Shown here one piece after another: positions 34,363 to 44,600 of a stretch of DNA of 64,000 nucleotides. The notes beneath the pieces are model-generated. The model ran no database searches, was not told the origin of the DNA, and saw only the letters and a list, made by a program, of their open reading frames with translations. Location: assembly GCF_000758525.1 (NCBI RefSeq), contig NZ_CP009241.1, positions 2,232,001 to 2,296,000 of the forward strand, written 5' to 3'. Positions within the stretch are counted from its first letter, which is position 1, and each line of letters opens with the position of its first letter. Made by a program: the position numbers and the translations under genes. The DNA comes from Paenibacillus sp. FSL H7-0357 (lineage in GTDB: Bacteria; Bacillota; Bacilli; Paenibacillales; Paenibacillaceae).

Positions 34363-35204
34363 GCGGAGCAAAAATTAAAACAAAAATACGGCTCGGATTA
34401 AGTTATTTGATGTTGCTGATTCTGTCTGTTGCAGCACTCTATCCTGCCATTTGGATTCTGTTATCGTCGCTGCGGCCGGGCAAATCCCTTTACAGTAAAA
34501 CACTGATTCCTGAAACGTTTACGCTTGAACATTACCGGGCGCTATTCTATGATAACACCCTGCTGTTCCCTACCTGGTGGCTTAATACGTTTAAGATTGC
34601 CTTGTTCTCAATGATCCTGGGCGTTTTCTTGACATTGCTTACAAGCTATGCAGTTTCCCGGTTCAGATTCAAGGCGCGCAAGACCACCATGTCCGGACTG
34701 CTGGTGCTTGGAATGTTTCCAGGCTTCATGAGTATGATTGCCATCTATTTGCTGCTGAAAGAGTTTGATCTGCTGGATAAACATCTGGCTCTGATTATCG
34801 TATATGCAGCCGGTGCTCCGCTAGGCGGGACCCTAATCGCGAAAGGGTTCCTCGATACGATACCGCGTTCGCTGGACGAAGCTGCCCGCATTGACGGAAC
34901 AAGTAACTTTGGAATCTTCTGGAGAATTATTCTGCCTCTGTCGAGACCGATGATTACCTACATGGCGCTTACCCAATTTGTCGGACCGTGGGTTGACTTT
35001 ATCTTTGCAAGACTCATTCTGCGGACCAAGGATAAATGGACCGTTGCCGTCGGTATGTGGGACATGGTGGACTCGAATCAGAACTCCAATTTCACGACTT
35101 TTGCTGCAGGCGCTGTACTGATCTCTATTCCGATCATGATTCTCTTTGGCTTCCTGCAAAAATTGCTCGTCGAAGGGTTGACGGCTGGGGCGAGCAAGGG
35201 GTAA
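34359..35204 (+). CDS. mdxG: Maltodextrin ABC permease, MalG type
   Basis: 281 residues with six membrane segments and the EAA loop DEAARIDGTSNFGIFWRIIL. The start overlaps the mdxF stop (ATGA), so the two permeases are made together. The GlpQ/MalG-like end GFLQKLLVEGLTAGASKG is typical. No ATPase gene follows: Bacillota importers of this kind share one general ATPase (MsmX/MalK type) encoded elsewhere. A terminator follows at 35240. Confidence 0.94.
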   Translation: MSGAKIKTKIRLGLSYLMLLILSVAALYPAIWILLSSLRPGKSLYSKTLIPETFTLEHYRALFYDNTLLFPTWWLNTFKIALFSMILGVFLTLLTSYAVSRFRFKARKTTMSGLLVLGMFPGFMSMIAIYLLLKEFDLLDKHLALIIVYAAGAPLGGTLIAKGFLDTIPRSLDEAARIDGTSNFGIFWRIILPLSRPMITYMALTQFVGPWVDFIFARLILRTKDKWTVAVGMWDMVDSNQNSNFTTFAAGAVLISIPIMILFGFLQKLLVEGLTAGASKG

Positions 35205-35239
35205 TCTGGCCCTTTGCCACTTTGCACGATTTAACGAAA

Positions 35240-35290
35240 ACAAGGTACAGCCTTCATTTGACTGCGAAGGGTGTACCTTGTCTTATGTAT
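35240..35290 (+). terminator. Terminator of mdxEFG
   Basis: ACAAGGTACAGCCTTC (35240-35255) pairs with GAAGGGTGTACCTTGT (35266-35281), with a small internal mismatch; a T-rich tail follows. Bases 35291-35463 before the chemoreceptor show short hairpins only. Confidence 0.8.
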
Positions 35291-35463
35291 TTTTATTTAA
35301 TTTAGGGGTTTAATAGCGGGGCCCTTGCAAAGGATCTGAACCGGCATCCAGGCAAATCACCACTTTGTGGAGTTATTCAGGGCCTTCAGCTGGGCACCTG
35401 ATTAGGCTTCAAGGATAAAACCCACTAATGTGGCGTTATTTTATTCTATGGGAGAGTAGACTT

Positions 35464-37575
35464 ATGAAACGGCAGCGAAGCCTGCATCTGCAATCGGTTG
35501 GCGTCAAATTATTTGTAATCCTGTTCAGTACCATTCTGTTGTTGTCCTCCGTGCTTGGTTTGACTTCTTATTACGCCGCCAAAGGTATTATTACCGATGA
35601 AGTAGCTGCTGCTTCATCGCAAGCGATTGTCCAGGCCGCTGATAAACTGGATTTCCTCTTTGTCGAGTATGAAGCGCTCTCGCGGCAATTTGCCGTAGAT
35701 CAGGCGCTCAAGGCAGATCTGGAGGCGGTAAATGATCCCGGTATCGGGATCGTGGCTAAGGTTGCCACCGAAGGGCGTATCAGCAGCAAGCTGGATGCAG
35801 TCAAAAGCTCCGATGAGCGTCTATTGGGCATCCGGCTTGTTTCCCGCAGCCTCGCCGAAGTTGAATCTTATAAAACCTCGGGCGTTACGGGGATCCGCAC
35901 CGATGAAGGGATCCTGGCGAGATTCAAGCAGATTGACGAGGCCAAGGGCAATCCAGTGTGGTTCCCGGTCCGGCCGACGGGTTTCTTCGATACATACTCG
36001 GAAGCTTCTCTCACGATGGGACGGCTTCTGCGCAATATGCAAAATCCGCAAGCGGAATATTATATGCTGATTGAGATCAAGCGAAGCTCTCTCAACGACA
36101 TGTTAGCGAATCTGCGCATCGGAGAAGACGGTGAGCTGCGCATCCTTGATGCTGACCGAGAGGTTGTGTATGCGAAGGATGATGCTCTGCTGGAGCAGAC
36201 CTCATTCATCAAGCCCTCGAGGGCAGAGGTCGAGCCGCAGCCGGGCCAAGAATTGGATCGTTCCTTTATGGCAGACGATGAAGCCGGAACAGAGCAACTG
36301 GCGGTGTACCAGCCGCTGACCACAGGTGGTTGGACACTGCTTGGCTATGCGCCGGTCAGTGATTTCACCAAGTCGGCCGACCGCCTGTTGTACATTACAA
36401 TGCTCGTAGTATTCGCGGCGGCGCTGATTGCTCTCTTGATCGGCTATGTGCTGGTCCGTCTGATTGGCCGGCCGCTCGGTAAGCTGGCCCTGCTGATGGA
36501 GGAAGGGGAGCGAGGCAACCTTAATGTTCGTACCAACTTCAAGGGCCGCGATGAAATCGGCCGGCTTGGACATAGCTTCAACCAAATGATGGAGCAGATT
36601 TCCCGGCTGGCCGGCCAGAGCGGCGCTTCGGCGACAGAGGTTCTGGCGACATCCGAACAGCTGGTTCATGCTTCGGCAACGATCTCGGACCACGCCCGTG
36701 AGCTGGCGGTAGCCACGGATGAAATTGCCCAAGGTGCTGCCAGTCTGGCGGCGGAAGCCGAGAGCAGCAACCATGATGTGGAGCTGATGGGCGGCAAGAT
36801 GCATGAGGTGGACCAGATTAACCGGGTAATGGATGCGGCAGCCGAGAAAGTGATCGCAGTCAGCGAGCAGGGAGCGGCGCTGATGAAGACACTGGTTGCA
36901 CAAAGTGAGTCGACGGTGGAGATGATGCGGCTGATTGAAGAGAATTCGGCCAAGCTGCAGGAAAGCACTCATTTGATCCGCAATATTCTGGCGCCAATGA
37001 TTGCCATGAACAAGCAGACCAATATTCTGGCGCTTAATGCTTCCATTGAAGCAGTCCGTGCCGGAGCGGCCGGCAGAGGCTTTATTGTTATCGCCGACGA
37101 GATCCGTGCCCTGGCCGGCCAGTCCAGCCAATCGATTACCTCCGTCTCGCAAATTACGGAGGAGATCGGGCGGAGTATCGAGGACACCGTCAAGGTGGTG
37201 GGCGAGGCCGTGCCGCTGTTCAGCGAGCAGATCGGCTCGGTGCGGGAATCGTCCCAGATTTTCGCGGCTGTACGCAAGGAAATGGAAGACTTCATTGAAT
37301 ACCTGGGTCAATCCTCGGCTGCGGTTTCTGAGTTGACTATTTTCCAGGCACGCCTTGGCGAGTCGATGGGCAGTGTCCGTTCCGTGGTGCAGCAGACCAG
37401 TGCATCTACGGAAGAAGTGGCGGCGATGTCTTCCCGGCAATTGACGGTAAGCAGCGAACTGGTGGCGCTGTCCAAGCAGCTGGAGGAACTGGCAGAGAGC
37501 TTGAAGCAATCGCTGATATCTTTTCACGGGCAAGCTGAAAATCCGGAAGCGGACAGTCCGGAACAATTGCAGTAG
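35464..37575 (+). CDS. Methyl-accepting chemotaxis protein
   Basis: 703 residues. Membrane segment 1 at about 15-37, an extracellular sensor of about 270 residues, membrane segment 2 at about 308-332, a HAMP domain to about 385, then the long cytoplasmic coiled coil. The signalling tip TNILALNASIEAVRAGAAGR (519-538) and GFIVIADEIRALAGQSSQSI match the CheA/CheW-binding hairpin of chemoreceptors. GGGAGAG seven bases before the ATG at 35464 sets the start; 12 earlier codons are open but unlikely. Directly after the sugar importer, it may steer cells to maltodextrins, but the ligand is not visible and it has its own transcription unit. Confidence 0.93.
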   Translation: MKRQRSLHLQSVGVKLFVILFSTILLLSSVLGLTSYYAAKGIITDEVAAASSQAIVQAADKLDFLFVEYEALSRQFAVDQALKADLEAVNDPGIGIVAKVATEGRISSKLDAVKSSDERLLGIRLVSRSLAEVESYKTSGVTGIRTDEGILARFKQIDEAKGNPVWFPVRPTGFFDTYSEASLTMGRLLRNMQNPQAEYYMLIEIKRSSLNDMLANLRIGEDGELRILDADREVVYAKDDALLEQTSFIKPSRAEVEPQPGQELDRSFMADDEAGTEQLAVYQPLTTGGWTLLGYAPVSDFTKSADRLLYITMLVVFAAALIALLIGYVLVRLIGRPLGKLALLMEEGERGNLNVRTNFKGRDEIGRLGHSFNQMMEQISRLAGQSGASATEVLATSEQLVHASATISDHARELAVATDEIAQGAASLAAEAESSNHDVELMGGKMHEVDQINRVMDAAAEKVIAVSEQGAALMKTLVAQSESTVEMMRLIEENSAKLQESTHLIRNILAPMIAMNKQTNILALNASIEAVRAGAAGRGFIVIADEIRALAGQSSQSITSVSQITEEIGRSIEDTVKVVGEAVPLFSEQIGSVRESSQIFAAVRKEMEDFIEYLGQSSAAVSELTIFQARLGESMGSVRSVVQQTSASTEEVAAMSSRQLTVSSELVALSKQLEELAESLKQSLISFHGQAENPEADSPEQLQ

Positions 37576-37821
37576 AGTTGTTCCGAAGAACCTCAAAATT
37601 AGTTGTGTATCTTTCCAGGCAGGCAGCGGATAGCAGAATTTCAGCATGTTGCCTTACATCAAGATTCCTCTAACCCCGCTGATGCGGGCTGGAGGGGTCT
37701 AGTCTGGATATCCTCATTCTAAGTTTAGTAAGTATTACTTCGAACTACCCTGGTTATTTTATTCTAATCAGTTAATTGGGATTTTCTTTCAAATATTAAA
37801 AAAACATGAAAGAGATGGACT

Positions 37822-38520
37822 ATGAAATTATTCTGTATACCTTATGCAGGTGGTTCGGCCTTCTTCTACAGTCAATGGTCAAGCCATTTAAACGGAATCG
37901 CTGAGATTATTCCTGTGGAGTTAGCTGGCAGAGGCAGGAGAGTGCACGAGCCGTTTTATCGATCTTTTGAAGAAGCAGTTGAAGATATTACATCGATTAT
38001 TGTGCCGCAATTAAGTGGAGATCCCTATGGGATTTTCGGGCATAGCTTGGGGGCAATTCTTGCCTATGAAACGATTCATCAACTGAAAAGTAGGGGGTAT
38101 AAGGAGCCTGATGCCGTTTTTTTCTCAGGAAGATCTGCTCCGCATATACCAGACAAGGATGAAACCATCGTTCACACGCTCCCGGATGAAGAGTTTAAGC
38201 GGCACTTAATGGAATTAGGCGGAACGCCGCCGCAGTTTTTTGATAATACGGAATTGATGGATCTTTTTTTGCCTATTATCAGGTCGGATTTCCGGTTGTC
38301 AGAGACTCATATGTTCAAAGAAAGAAACAGTAAACTTGGGTGTGACGTCTACATATTCTTCGGTTACAAGGATGACACCCTGTCAGGAGATATAGAAGAG
38401 TGGGACCAAGTTTCTGACAACGCTTGCAAGTATGTTGGTTTTGATGGAGATCATTTTTTTATTCATAGTCATTCGCAATTGGTTATAGAGGCTCTTATGA
38501 AGGCTCTCAATTTCCGCTAA
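37822..38520 (+). CDS. Type II thioesterase of the NRPS cluster
   Basis: 232-residue alpha/beta hydrolase of the GrsT/SrfAD group: start KLFCIPYAGGSAFFY, nucleophile S75 in GHSLGA, acid at D184/D185 (GYKDD) and H211 in GDHFFIHSH. Such enzymes remove wrong or stalled acyl groups from carrier proteins and so keep the assembly line running; they do not release the final peptide. It is the first gene of the + strand cluster, 156 bases before NRPS1. Its base composition is more AT-rich than the NRPS modules. The ribosome site (AAGAGATGG) is modest. Confidence 0.93.
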   Translation: MKLFCIPYAGGSAFFYSQWSSHLNGIAEIIPVELAGRGRRVHEPFYRSFEEAVEDITSIIVPQLSGDPYGIFGHSLGAILAYETIHQLKSRGYKEPDAVFFSGRSAPHIPDKDETIVHTLPDEEFKRHLMELGGTPPQFFDNTELMDLFLPIIRSDFRLSETHMFKERNSKLGCDVYIFFGYKDDTLSGDIEEWDQVSDNACKYVGFDGDHFFIHSHSQLVIEALMKALNFR

Positions 38521-38676
38521 TCGCAGCAAGATGTGTTTTTACAACAAGAACCTATAATCCAGGCCAATCATCATACTGCCTAATTCGACCTCACTTTCTC
38601 AGATTGGTTTGCGGTTGCCTTCAGAAGCATGCAGTTCATTCAGAGTCAGCATAATTAATGAGGGGGACTTACTTGT

Positions 38677-41600
38677 ATGAGACCGTTAAGCGGGAGCAAA
38701 TCTGCATTTCCATTAACGCACGCACAGAAGAGAATTTGGATGATGGAGCAGCATTATCCTGACACTTCGCTCAATAATATAACGCTGTATTTTATTTTTA
38801 AAGGAGAAGCGAATTTAGATTGGATTGAAGCAGCCATCCACTATAATCTTAGCAACCACGCAGGCTTTGGATTGCGAATCTCCCGCAACCAGGACGGTGA
38901 GCCCTATCAATATTATGTGCCCCATCATAAAACCCCGTTCCCACTAATCGATTTCAGTACTTCAAATAACCCTAATGAGGCGCTTGAGCTTTGGACGCAG
39001 CAGCAAGCGGCAATCCCCTTCCAATTCGAGAATAACCCATTATATTACGTAGCCCTCTTCAAAATCAGTGACGATGAGTTCGGATATTTAATCAAGGCAC
39101 ATCACATCATTGCTGATGGATGGTCAGGGCAAGCATGGCTTCAAGATACACTGGCAATTTATGAAAAGCTGGCGAAAGGTGAAAACAATCCGGTTGGCAG
39201 GTCCAGCAATTTTCTTGATTTTGCAGATCATGAAGAAAATTATTTAACGTCTAACCGGTACATAAAAGACAAGCAGTTTTGGTTAAACCGTTATCAGGAC
39301 TATGAGTCCCCCACGATTATGGGAACTTCCAGAGTTGTCACCAGCGATTCGGCCGGAACACGGAAATCATTCCAGCTGAACAAAGAGCTCTCTGACCGGA
39401 TCAGAGAAAGACTTGATGAGAACCGGGTTTCACTAAACGCCTGGTTTGTCTCGTTAATGCTCGCCTATTTGTATCGGACGACAGGGCAAAGCGATTTAGT
39501 AATTGGGACTCCAGTCCTGAATCGTTCCGGAGCGAAAGAAAAATCTGCAATAGGTATGTTTGTAAGTACAATGCCGCTTCGGGTTCAGATCAATGCTATG
39601 CAGAGCTTCGACTCGTTTAGCAGGGAAGTACAGCGGGAATTGATGTCATGTTACTTTCATCAAAAATATCCTTACGATAATCTGGTGCAAGAATTAGAAC
39701 TGCGCAAAAGGGGAATAGATCAGCTATTTTCTGTTGTTGTAAATAATCTTGGCACCAGACTTGTGACGAATTTGGCAAACCTGACTGTAAAAGCGAACGA
39801 GGTTTACAATGGGCATCAATTTTATCCATTTCAGCTTATGATTAAAGACTGGTCTCTGACTGGTGAACTCGAATTGGCTTTTGATTACAAAGCTGACCAT
39901 TCGGATGGAATTGTAGAACAGATATTTAACTCTTTTAATGTCATGCTTCAGGATATCCTTGGGGAGCCTAGTCTCATGATGCAAGATATCCGTCTATTAG
40001 ATGAAGAGGGGACCCGTCAACTTACAGTTGGATTCAACGACACGGCGGCGGAGTATCCGTGGGAAGCGACAATCCACGGTCTGTTCGAGGAGCAGGTGGA
40101 GAAGACGGCGGATGCGGTAGCGGTTGTTTACGGGGAACAGCAGCTCACCTATACGGAGCTGAATGCGCGGGCGAATCAGCTGGCGTGGACGCTGCGCGGG
40201 CAAGGTGTGGGGCCGGACCGTATTGTGGCGATCATGGCGGAACGCTCGCTGGAACTGATTGTAGGGATCTATGGCATCCTGAAGGCCGGCGGGGCGTACT
40301 TGCCGATCGATCCGGCATACCCGAAAGAGCGCATCCAATACATGCTCGGGGACAGCGGCGCGGAAGCGCTGCTGATTGACGCTGGCCTTGATCCATGCGG
40401 ATTTGAGGGCGCGGTCATCGAGTTGACTTCCAGAAGGCATGCACAATCCGTGGCTAACCCGCCGCTAGAGCTGGATTCCCGGCATTTGGCGTATGTGATG
40501 TATACCTCGGGGACCACAGGCAACCCCAAAGGGGTCATGATGGAGCATCGCGCGGTCATTAACCGCCTGCAGTGGATGCAGAATTGGTACCGCATCGGAG
40601 AAGAGGATGTCATTCTGCAGAAGACGCCGATAACGTTCGACGTTTCGGTGTCGGAGTTGTTCTGGTGGGGAATGACCGGGTCCCGGGTCTGCATGCTTTC
40701 TCCGCAGGGAGAGAAAGATCCAGCGGTGCTGGCCGAAACCATCGAGCGTCACGGGGTCACGGTGATGCACTTTGTGCCGTCGATGCTGAGCGTCTTCCTG
40801 GAGCAGGCCGGGCAAGCATTTAGCCCGGAGAAGCTCGGCAGCTTGCGCCGGGTATTTGCCAGCGGAGAAGCGTTGAAGCCGCAGCATGTGGCCGGGTTCT
40901 ACAAGTTAATGGAAGGGAGCGGAGCCACGCTTCACAACCTGTACGGGCCGACGGAAGCAGCTGAGGTTTCCTATTTTGATTGCATGCCACTCATCGCGGA
41001 AGCGGCGGTGCCGATTGGCAAGCCGCTTGCCAATACGCAGCTGTACATTGTAGATGACGACTTGCAGCTGAAGCCGATGGGCACCGCTGGAGAGCTGTAC
41101 ATCGCGGGGGACGGTCTGGCGCGGGGTTACTTCAATCGGCCGGAATTGACGGCGGAGAAATTCGTAGACAACCCGTTCGAGCCGGGTGCGCGGATGTACC
41201 GGACCGGGGATTTGGCGAGATGGCTGCCGGACGGCAACGTGGAGTACCTGGGCCGGATCGACCACCAAGTGAAGATCCGCGGCTACCGGATCGAGTGCGG
41301 GGAGATCGAAGCACAGCTTATGGCGCATGCGCAGATCCGCGAAGCGGTGGTCATGGCCCGCGAGGATGAGCAAGGACAGGCGTACTTGTGCGCGTATCTC
41401 GTAAGTGAAGAAGCGGTTCCGGTACCGGAGCTGCGGGCGCAACTGGCAACACAGCTGCCGGATTACATGATCCCGTCCTACTTTGTGGAGCTGGAGAAGC
41501 TGCCGCTGACCCCTAACGGCAAAGTCGACCGCAAGGCGCTGCCTGCGCCGGACCGGGAGGCGTACAGCGAAGGCTATGAAGCGCCGCGGGATGCGCTGGA

Positions 41601-44600
41601 GACGCAATTGGCGGAGTTGTTCGCAGAGGTGCTGGGGGTAAACGAAGTCGGCATCGGCGATTCGTTCTTTGAGCGCGGCGGTCACTCGCTGAAAGCGATG
41701 ACGCTGGTGTCGCGCATTCATCAGCAGCTGGCGGTGGAGCTGCCGCTGCGGGAGCTGTTCGCGCGTCCGACGGTGAAGGCGTTGGCAGTCTATGTGCGCA
41801 GCACGGAGGAAAGCGGCTACGGCCGGATCGAGCCGGCAGCGGCGCAGGCATCGTACCCGCTGTCTTCGGCGCAGCGGCGGCTATACGTGCTGCATGAGGT
41901 GGAGCCGGAGAGCACGCGCTACAACATGCCGGGGGTCATGGAGTTAACAGGGCAGGTGGATGCGGATCGGCTGGAGGAAGCGATTCGCTCGGTCATCGCC
42001 CGTCACGAATCGCTGCGCACGTCGTTCAGGTGGATCGACGGCGAACCGAGACAACAGGTACACGAAGACGTGTCGTTTGAATGGGGATGCCGGGAGGCAG
42101 ATGAAGTGCAAGCCCGGGAGCTCATCCGGAACTTCGTGCGGCCGTTCGCGTTGGATCAGGCGCCGCTGCTGCGGGCTGGGCTGCTGCGACTGGCAGAGGA
42201 GCACCATTGGCTGGTGTGGGACATGCACCATATCGTCTCGGACGGCGTGTCGCTGAACCTTCTGGTGTCGGACCTCATGGCGGCGTATGCCGGTGAGGAG
42301 CTGACGCCGCTGCGGATCCAGTACAAGGATTACGCGGTCTGGCAGCAGGACACGCTCGGGGTAGAGCGGATGCAAGGGCATGAGGCGTACTGGCTGTCGG
42401 CCTATGCGGAGGAAGTGCCGGTGCTGGAGCTGCCGGCCGACCGGACGCGTCCGGCGGTGCCAAGCAGCGAAGGCGGACAGGTTCATGCGCAGATCAGCGC
42501 GGACGTAGCTGAGGCCCTAAAACGAATTGCCGCAGAGACCGGAGCTACGCTGTACATGGTACTGCTGGCCGCCTATAACGTGTGGCTGCACAAGTACACT
42601 GGGCAGAGCGATATTGTGGTCGGGACGCCGGTGTCGGGGCGGACGCATGGGGATACGGAGCCGATGATCGGGATGTTCGTGAACACGCTGGCACTGCGCA
42701 ACGCCCCGTCCGGGGAGAAGCGGTTTATGGACTTCGTGCGCGAAGTGAAGGAGCGGACGCTGACGGCATTCGAGCATCAGGATTACCCGTTCGAGGAACT
42801 GGTCGAGAAGCTGAACGTACGGCGCGATATGAGCCGCAATCCCTTATTCGACACGATGCTGGTGCTGCAGAACATGGAGCAGGCGCGCTTTGGCCTGGCA
42901 GATGTTGATGTTCGTCCGGTCGAGCTGGACCACCGGGCGACGAAGTTTGACCTGACGCTGAACGTTGCGGAGAGTGAGCAAGGACTTCAGTTGTTGCTGG
43001 AATACAGCAGCGCGCTGTTCAATGAGGAGACAGCCGGGCGGTACCTGATACACTTTGTACAACTCTTGTCGCAAATGGCCGGTCAGCCGGAAGCAAGCAT
43101 TGGGTCGTATGAGCTTGTGACGGCGGAGGAGAAGCAACAGCTGCTGCATGCGTTCAATGACACACTGGCGGAGTATCCGCAGGAAGCAACGATCCACGGT
43201 CTGTTCGAGGAGCAGGTGGAGAAGACGCCGCATACGGTGGCGGTAGTGTACGGGGATCAGCAGCTGACCTATGCGGAGCTGAACGCGCAGGCGAACCAGC
43301 TGGCGTGGACGCTGCGCGGGCAAGGTGTGGGGCCGGAAACGATTGTAGCAATTATGGCGGAACGCTCGCTGGAGCTGATGGTAGGGCTTTATGGCATCCT
43401 GAAGGCCGGCGGGGCATACTTGCCGATTGATCCGGCGCTGCCGGCCGAACGCATCCGGTATATGCTCGGGGACAGCGGTGCGGCGGTACTGCTGATTCAG
43501 CCCGGCCAGGATTCATGCGGATTTGAGGGGACGGTCATCGAGTTGACGCATGGAGGGCGGGTGCAATCCGAGGCCAATCCGCCGCTAGAGCCGGATTCCC
43601 GGCGTTTGGCGTATGTGATCTATACCTCGGGGACCACTGGCAACCCGAAAGGGGTCATGATTGAGCATCGTGCGGTCATCAACCGCCTGCAATGGATGCA
43701 GAACCGCTACCCCATCGGAGAACAGGACGTCATTCTGCAGAAGACGCCGATAACGTTCGACGTTTCGGTGTGGGAACTGTTCTGGTGGGGCATGACCGGG
43801 GCCAAGGTCTGCATGCTTCCGCCGCAGGGAGAGAAAGATCCAGCGGTGCTGGCCGAAACGATGGAGCGTCACGGGGTCACGGTTATGCATTTTGTGCCGT
43901 CGATGCTGAGCGTCTTACTGGAGCAGGCCGGGCAAGCATTTAGCCCGGAGAAGCTGGGCAGCTTGCACCGGGTATTTGCCAGCGGGGAAGCGTTGAAGCC
44001 GCAGCATGTGAGCGGGTTCTACAAGTTAATGGAAGGGAGCGGAGCCACGCTTCACAACCTGTACGGGCCGACGGAGGCCACGGTCGATGTCGCGTATTAC
44101 GACAGCGCTCCGACCTTCGCGAAAGCGGCGGTGCCGATCGGAGGGCCGATCGCCAATACGCAGCTGTACATTATGAACGACAACCGGCAGCTGCAGCCGA
44201 TAGGCGTCGCGGGTGAACTATGTATAGCGGGCGACGGTCTGGCCCGGGGCTATCTGAACCGGCCGGAGCTGACGGCGGAGAAATTCGTAGACAACCCGTT
44301 CGATCCGGGTGCGCGGATGTACCGGACCGGCGATTTGGCGAGATGGCTGCCGGACGGCAATCTGGAGTACCTGGGCCGGATCGACCATCAGGTAAAGATC
44401 CGCGGCTACCGGATCGAGTGCGGGGAGATCGAGGCGCAACTCATGGCGCATGCGCAGATCCGCGAAGCGGTGGTCATGGCCTGCGAGGACGAGCAAGGGC
44501 AGGCGTACTTGTGCGCGTATCTCGTAAGTGAAGAAGCGGTTCCGGTACCGGAGCTGCGGGCGCAACTGGCAACACAGCTGCCGGATTACATGATCCCGTC

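Noticed and set aside
35291..35463. Riboswitch (c-di-GMP type) before the chemoreceptor gene
   Set aside because: GGCAAATC and a few short hairpins look suggestive, but the conserved GGGCAAACC...GCAAAGCC pattern is missing.
37675..37690. CCCGC/GCGGG hairpin as a terminator of the chemoreceptor gene
   Set aside because: Only five pairs and no T-run after it; not supported as a terminator.
41944..42486. Long minus-strand frames in the NRPS genes (also 40906-41721, 61753-62742)
   Set aside because: They recur at each copy of the same module because the GC-rich plus-strand code leaves the opposite frame open; not independent genes.
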